In this document: positions 6,486 through 8,956 of the stretch, piece after piece
Layout: each line of letters begins with the position of its first letter
How positions within the stretch are numbered: position 1 is the stretch's first letter
Assembly: GCA_044236545.1 (NCBI GenBank)
Contig: JBIIGI010000088.1
Span: forward strand, 1 to 8,956
Reading direction: 5' to 3'
DNA from: UBA6821 sp044236545
Lineage (GTDB): Bacteria > Verrucomicrobiota > Verrucomicrobiia > Chthoniobacterales > UBA6821
DNA length: 8,956 nt
Translations under genes and position numbers: made by a program
The notes under the pieces: generated by a model
Databases searched by the model: none
Seen by the model: only the letters and a program-made list of their open reading frames with translations
Told to the model about the DNA's origin: nothing

Positions 6486-6995
6486 ATGTCATTCCCCAAG
6501 GAACATCTCGAGTCACTCTGGGCCCCCTGGCGTGTGGAGTATTTCAGCCGCGAGCGTTCCAGCGGCGAGGACTTTCTAGCCGAAGCCGCCACCTCCACCG
6601 ATGACGCCGCCCACCTCGTGGTCTGCCGCCGGAGGAACTCCTTCCTGATCCTCAACAAATACCCCTATGCCTCCGGCCATCTGATGGTGGTTCCCTACCG
6701 CCGGACCTCCCGCATGGAGGATCTGACCGACGAGGAGGCACTCGATCTCTGGCATCTGGCGACCCATGCCCAGCGACTGCTTCGCGAGGTGGTCAAGGCC
6801 GAGGGCTTCAATGTCGGATTTAATCTCGGCAGCACGGCCGGAGCCGGATTCGAGGAGCACCTCCACCTGCACATCGTCCCCCGCTGGACAGGAGACCAGA
6901 ACTTCATGCCGATGATCGCCGGAACGCGGATCATCCCCGAGGGACTGATGCCGCTCTACGAAAAACTCGTCGAGGCCGACCAGGCAATCAAGTGA
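6486..6995 (+). CDS. HIT domain protein, probable nucleotide hydrolase or phosphorylase
   Basis: This 169-aa histidine-triad protein has HLHLHIVP at 125-132, including the catalytic triad H125, H127 and H129. Other typical parts are LWAPWRVEYF (11-20), LILNKYPYASGHLMVVP (54-70) and FNVGFNLGSTAGAG (108-121). These resemble the bacterial HIT proteins annotated as AP(4)A hydrolases or phosphorylases, which act on dinucleoside polyphosphates or adenylyl conjugates; the substrate cannot be fixed from sequence. The CxxC zinc site that some relatives carry near the N terminus is absent. It starts six bases after the lpxB stop with only AAAGAG upstream, so it is probably the last gene of the lpx operon. 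Its link to lipid A synthesis may be just co-transcription. Confidence 0.93.
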   Translation: MSFPKEHLESLWAPWRVEYFSRERSSGEDFLAEAATSTDDAAHLVVCRRRNSFLILNKYPYASGHLMVVPYRRTSRMEDLTDEEALDLWHLATHAQRLLREVVKAEGFNVGFNLGSTAGAGFEEHLHLHIVPRWTGDQNFMPMIAGTRIIPEGLMPLYEKLVEADQAIK

Positions 6996-7018
6996 TCGCA
7001 AACAACTCGCGCAGCCGT
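6994..7018 (+). repeat. 25-bp direct repeat after hit, copy 1 of the pair bracketing the DUF4239 gene
   Basis: The stretch from GATCGCA to CTCGCGCAGCCGT begins inside the hit stop codon (TGA 6993-6995). It recurs at 7976-8000, five bases past the DUF4239 stop, with 22 of 25 positions identical. Direct repeats in equivalent places after two successive genes suggest that the 982-base segment between them arose by insertion or duplication. Confidence 0.7.
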
Positions 7019-7100
7019 AACGGATGCGAAGCAACGGTCGGGCAAGCAAACGCAGAGGCGCGGATAGAATCCGAAAATCTCATGAATCGGCGAGACTCTG

Positions 7101-7135
7101 TTCCTCCTTCATCCCTCATCCTTCATCCCTCATCC
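7101..7135 (+). repeat. Heptanucleotide array (YTCATCC) upstream of the DUF4239 gene
   Basis: Four units alternate TTCATCC and CTCATCC at 7108-7135, preceded by a degenerate TTCCTCC at 7101-7107. The array is followed by an almost pure pyrimidine stretch to about 7157. It is the second 7-base-period, pyrimidine-rich (plus strand) array in the window and shares the CATC core with the one at 1576-1617. It lies 32 bases upstream of the preferred DUF4239 start. Confidence 0.85.
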
Positions 7136-7167
7136 TTTTCCCCCCTCCCCCCCTTCACCTTTCAGCC

Positions 7168-7971
7168 ATGACACCTCTCCATACCTCCACACTTTCCCTG
7201 GAGCAGTATCTTGCCCTGAATCTCCACCCGGTCGCGCTGGGAGCCCTCTGCATCCTCCTGCCCGTGCTTCTCTCATGCCTCGGGCTGGTTGTCGTGCGCA
7301 GGATCGTGCCCTCGGACTTCCTGCAACTCCACCACGATATCACCGGTCCGTTCTTCAACACCATGGGGGCCGTCTACGGCATCTTCCTCGCCCTGATCGT
7401 GGCCAATACCTGGCAGTCCTACGCCTCCACGGATGACAACATCGTCCAGGAGGCACGATGCCTCGGCTCTCTCTATTCCGACGCGGAGGCATTCCCCGCG
7501 CCATTCCGGGAGGAAGTCAGGCAACTGATCACCGGATACCGCGACTCCCTTGTCACACTCGATTGGCATACCCTCGGACGGGGGCGGGAGGATGCGGGGA
7601 CGTCCGAACTGCTCTCCCGTCTGAAGGGATCCTATGCCCGGTTCAAAGTGACCGATCGCTCCGAAGAGGCCTACTTCAACGAATCGGTCGGCAACCTCAA
7701 CAGGATGATATCCCTCAGGGCCTCACGGCTCCAGGATGCGGGGAGCGGACTCGTCCCCTTCATGTGGTGCATCCTCTTCGCAGGGGCGTTCGCCATGGTC
7801 TCCTTCTCCTACCTCTTCGGAGCCCAGAACTTCCTGACCCATGCCACCATGACCGCCCTGCTCACCAGCGTCATCGGCCTGGCCTTCTACACCATCGTGA
7901 CGCTCGACTTCCCCTTCCACGGGCTGGCGGCGATCACACCGGAGGCGTTTGCCAAGCTCAGACTGCAGTAG
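7168..7971 (+). CDS. DUF4239 (bestrophin-like) integral membrane protein
   Basis: This 267-aa membrane protein fits the DUF4239 family, called bestrophin-like in databases; no biochemical function is established. Four hydrophobic helices are visible at about 21-44, 62-81, 196-217 and 225-247, with a soluble charged region between the second and third. The family-like core is GPFFNTMGAVYGIFLALIV (60-78) followed by NTWQSY, then a helix with EA (95-96), FPAPFREEVRQLITGYRDSLV (109-129). The frame remains open to 7024, but the added 48 residues would be encoded by low-complexity pyrimidine repeats, so ATG 7168 is preferred. No Shine-Dalgarno precedes it; CACCTTTCAGCC lies directly upstream. The gene follows hit after 172 bases and probably has its own promoter. 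A 25-bp direct repeat brackets it. Family call is fairly sure; a channel role is only a suggestion from the family name. Confidence 0.85.
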   Translation: MTPLHTSTLSLEQYLALNLHPVALGALCILLPVLLSCLGLVVVRRIVPSDFLQLHHDITGPFFNTMGAVYGIFLALIVANTWQSYASTDDNIVQEARCLGSLYSDAEAFPAPFREEVRQLITGYRDSLVTLDWHTLGRGREDAGTSELLSRLKGSYARFKVTDRSEEAYFNESVGNLNRMISLRASRLQDAGSGLVPFMWCILFAGAFAMVSFSYLFGAQNFLTHATMTALLTSVIGLAFYTIVTLDFPFHGLAAITPEAFAKLRLQ

Positions 7972-7975
7972 GGGG

Positions 7976-8000
7976 GATCGCAGTCATCTCGCGCAGCCGT
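7976..8000 (+). repeat. 25-bp direct repeat after the DUF4239 gene, copy 2
   Basis: This copy matches 6994-7018 at 22 of 25 positions, with the differences confined to positions 8-12 of the unit. It begins five bases after the DUF4239 stop and leads into the first octamer half-site of the right flank. Confidence 0.7.
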
Positions 8001-8005
8001 TTCAT

Positions 8006-8083
8006 CTGAGTTCCATAGTAAAATTGCCTCCTCGCTGTTTGAAGTGGGTGGAAAGGGGAGACAGGGAAAAATATGGAACTCAG
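8006..8083. repeat. Short palindromic element with 12-bp perfect inverted ends
   Basis: CTGAGTTCCATA (8006-8017) and its exact reverse complement (8072-8083) enclose a diverged copy of the TCGCTATTTTGAGTGGGTG core (8032-8050, 16 of 19 positions). This is the same plan as the 223-bp element at 88-310: octamer ends facing outward around a GTGGG core, but with a much shorter interior. The right end continues as the doubled octamer GGAACTCAGGAACTCA (8075-8090). Confidence 0.6.
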
Positions 8084-8090
8084 GAACTCA
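8052..8090 (+). repeat. Octamer module arm, inverted relative to 8918-8956
   Basis: Reading GGGGAGACAGGG then the doubled octamer, this arm aligns, with some mismatches and a small indel, to the reverse complement of the last 39 bases of the window. The pair may be the ends of a larger compound repeat of about 900 bases. The right member is cut by the window end. Confidence 0.55.
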
Positions 8091-8226
8091 TGAAACAGAG
8101 GCTGGAAAAGGCGGGTACCGAACCAACGAGGGATTAACTGCGGAAAACCCAAGGCTTAGATATACCGGGTCTGTGATAGATCGGCAGGTATCAGGACGGA
8201 GGGAACCGACCGCAGATTGGAAGGAC

Positions 8227-8313
8227 GGCATGCCACACAAGCCAGCTTGATTAAGCAGTTCCAGCCTTCAACCTGCTCAATGAACTCAATCTCTCACCAT
8301 TCATTCGTGAGTT
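8227..8313 (+). repeat. 87-bp dispersed direct repeat, right copy (block A)
   Basis: This gap-free match to 6-92 has about 8 mismatches. After TGAGTT the sequence departs from the left copy and enters the GC-rich hairpin cluster. A GC-rich insertion or replacement at the octamer would explain the divergence. Confidence 0.85.
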
Positions 8314-8344
8314 GGCTGGCCCGGCCGTTGCTACGCATTTGAAC

Positions 8345-8482
8345 TCGGGCTTTTCCCAAGCCATTGAACGGCACTTTGCTCCCGCAAAGCGGTGCCGCCC
8401 TACCGGGTTCCGCTACGCGGACTTCTCCGCGCCCGATCCCTCAGGCTTGGTTCGCCCCTACCGGGGCTGCTTCGCAGTCCAA
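8345..8482. repeat. GC-rich hairpin cluster 1
   Basis: Several stem-loops lie in succession. GGCTT/AAGCC pair around TTCCC (8348-8362). A ten-pair stem GGCACTTTGC with GCAAA and GTGCC, a TCCC loop and a 3-base bulge lies at 8370-8396. TCCGC/GCGGA pair at 8409-8421, in competition with GCGGA/TCCGC at 8417-8430. A motif around CGCCCTACCGGG followed by GCTNCGC occurs twice (about 8397-8425 and 8453-8480). The base composition is very different from the surrounding flank. It looks like a dispersed GC-rich intergenic repeat and not a structured RNA gene of a known family. Confidence 0.5.
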
Positions 8483-8581
8483 TCAGCTCCCGCCAGTCGC
8501 TGATTTGTTGCATCAGGAGGGGAAATGCAGAACCAAACCGACAATTGGGTGGAAAGCATGCCAAGAAGGGAGACAATCTCT

Positions 8582-8665
8582 GGTTCTTCGCTATTTTGAG
8601 TGGGTGCCCTTTGACCCCAGAGGGATCCGAGGGGAAAGGTAAATAATCTGGAACTCAGGAACTCA
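8582..8665 (+). repeat. 84-bp repeat module, right copy of the inverted pair (block B)
   Basis: The exact partner of 197-280 in inverted orientation, with two substitutions in 84 bases. It starts at the GGTTCTTCGCTATTTTGAG core and ends in the doubled octamer, which continues to GGAACTCAGGAACTCAGG (8650-8667). It is flanked upstream by a partial, diverged GGGTGGAAAG...GGGAGACA copy (8547-8575). Confidence 0.88.
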
Positions 8666-8796
8666 GGAAGAGAGTAGATGGAAAATTCACGAAATGCAGA
8701 GGAGATCGGGGCGGAGAAGTCATGGGCCCGGTCTGGCCGGATCTGGAATGCCATTCCTTGATCTCCATTCGGTCCCTCTCCTTTTCAGATCCTTTG

Positions 8797-8880
8797 ATGG
8801 GCCTCGCTCCCGCTCACCTCGCCCTGACGGGCTGTGCTACCGCGCAGGCTAAGCCGTGCCTCCCGCCACTCGGCGGTCCT
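8797..8880. repeat. GC-rich hairpin cluster 2
   Basis: GCCC/GGGC pair around TGAC (8821-8832) and CCGCC/GGCGG pair around ACTC (8863-8876). The patch is GC-rich within an AT-richer flank and resembles cluster 1 in style, not in exact sequence. No reading frame or known RNA family is apparent. Confidence 0.4.
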
Positions 8881-8917
8881 CGGTGGTACAAATCCTACTT
8901 CCCTCCGTTTCTTTTCC

Positions 8918-8956
8918 TGAGTTCTTGAGTTCCAGATTTTCCCCTGTCTTCCTTCC
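8918..8956 (-). repeat. Octamer module at the window end (truncated)
   Basis: TGAGTTCTTGAGTTCC (8918-8933) is a diverged doubled octamer on the minus strand. What follows, TTTTCCCCTGTCTTCC, matches the reverse complement of the module at 8052-8090. The window ends before the expected GTGGG core. Confidence 0.6.

Larger units (their letters stand above)
7972..8956. other. Right gene-free, repeat- and hairpin-rich flank
   Basis: No credible gene is seen in these 985 bases. The open frames are short (at most 98 aa), overlap each other in several frames and resemble no known family. The stretch contains copies of the bipartite octamer module, the right copies of blocks A and B, and two GC-rich hairpin clusters (about 8345-8482 and 8797-8880). 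Positions 8095-8226 and 8666-8796 hold nothing recognisable. No intrinsic terminator with a U-run was found just after the DUF4239 stop. Confidence 0.7.

Noticed and set aside
8044..8754. Several short open frames (62-98 aa) in the right flank
   Set aside because: They overlap in different frames, run across repeat modules and hairpins, and show no recognisable domain or ribosome site.
8851..8900. tRNA-like 3' end around GGTACAAATCC
   Set aside because: No cloverleaf with acceptor, D and anticodon arms could be built around it.

Overview
The window reads as chromosomal DNA from a Gram-negative bacterium that makes lipid A. It is most likely a member of the Verrucomicrobiota or a relative in the PVC group. 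That placement is an inference from three things: LpxI is used instead of LpxH, a Gfo/Idh/MocA oxidoreductase sits between lpxI and lpxB, and strong Shine-Dalgarno sites are scarce. No rRNA or marker gene confirms it. Eight protein genes are supported. They occupy a compact core (346-7971) between two gene-free, repeat-rich flanks whose base composition looks clearly less GC-rich than the core genes.

Left to right: 1-345 is a repeat-filled flank. A minus-strand DUF4143 ATPase (346-1500) follows and looks less GC-rich than its neighbours. Next on the minus strand is a two-gene unit, a chagasin-type I42 protease inhibitor with a signal peptide (3042-3455) overlapping a class I DNA photolyase (1618-3045) by ATGA. 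A short divergent gap (about 3456-3531) separates these from a plus-strand operon: lpxI, a Gfo/Idh/MocA oxidoreductase, lpxB and a HIT-family hydrolase, with 4-nt overlap, 12-nt and 6-nt junctions. A DUF4239 four-helix membrane protein (7168-7971) follows after a 172-nt gap. From 7972 to 8956 there are no credible genes, only repeats and hairpins.

In the operon, LpxI hydrolyses UDP-2,3-diacylglucosamine to lipid X, and LpxB condenses lipid X with another UDP-2,3-diacylglucosamine to give the lipid A disaccharide. The oxidoreductase between them is a candidate UDP-GlcNAc 3-dehydrogenase (GnnA-like), which would point to a lipid A carrying 2,3-diamino sugar. This rests on position and family only.

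The least explained content is the repeats. The flanks share an 87-bp direct repeat (about 91% identical) and an 84-bp inverted repeat (82/84 identical) that together bracket the whole gene block. Both flanks carry many copies of a bipartite module ending in a doubled octamer, GGAACTCAGGAACTC. One arrangement (88-310) is a MITE-like element with 30-bp terminal inverted repeats. Two pyrimidine-rich heptanucleotide arrays lie next to genes, and one runs through the photolyase stop codon. A 25-bp direct repeat follows the stop codon of hit and, again, that of the DUF4239 gene. No CRISPR array, tRNA, rRNA, transposase or complete prophage gene was seen.
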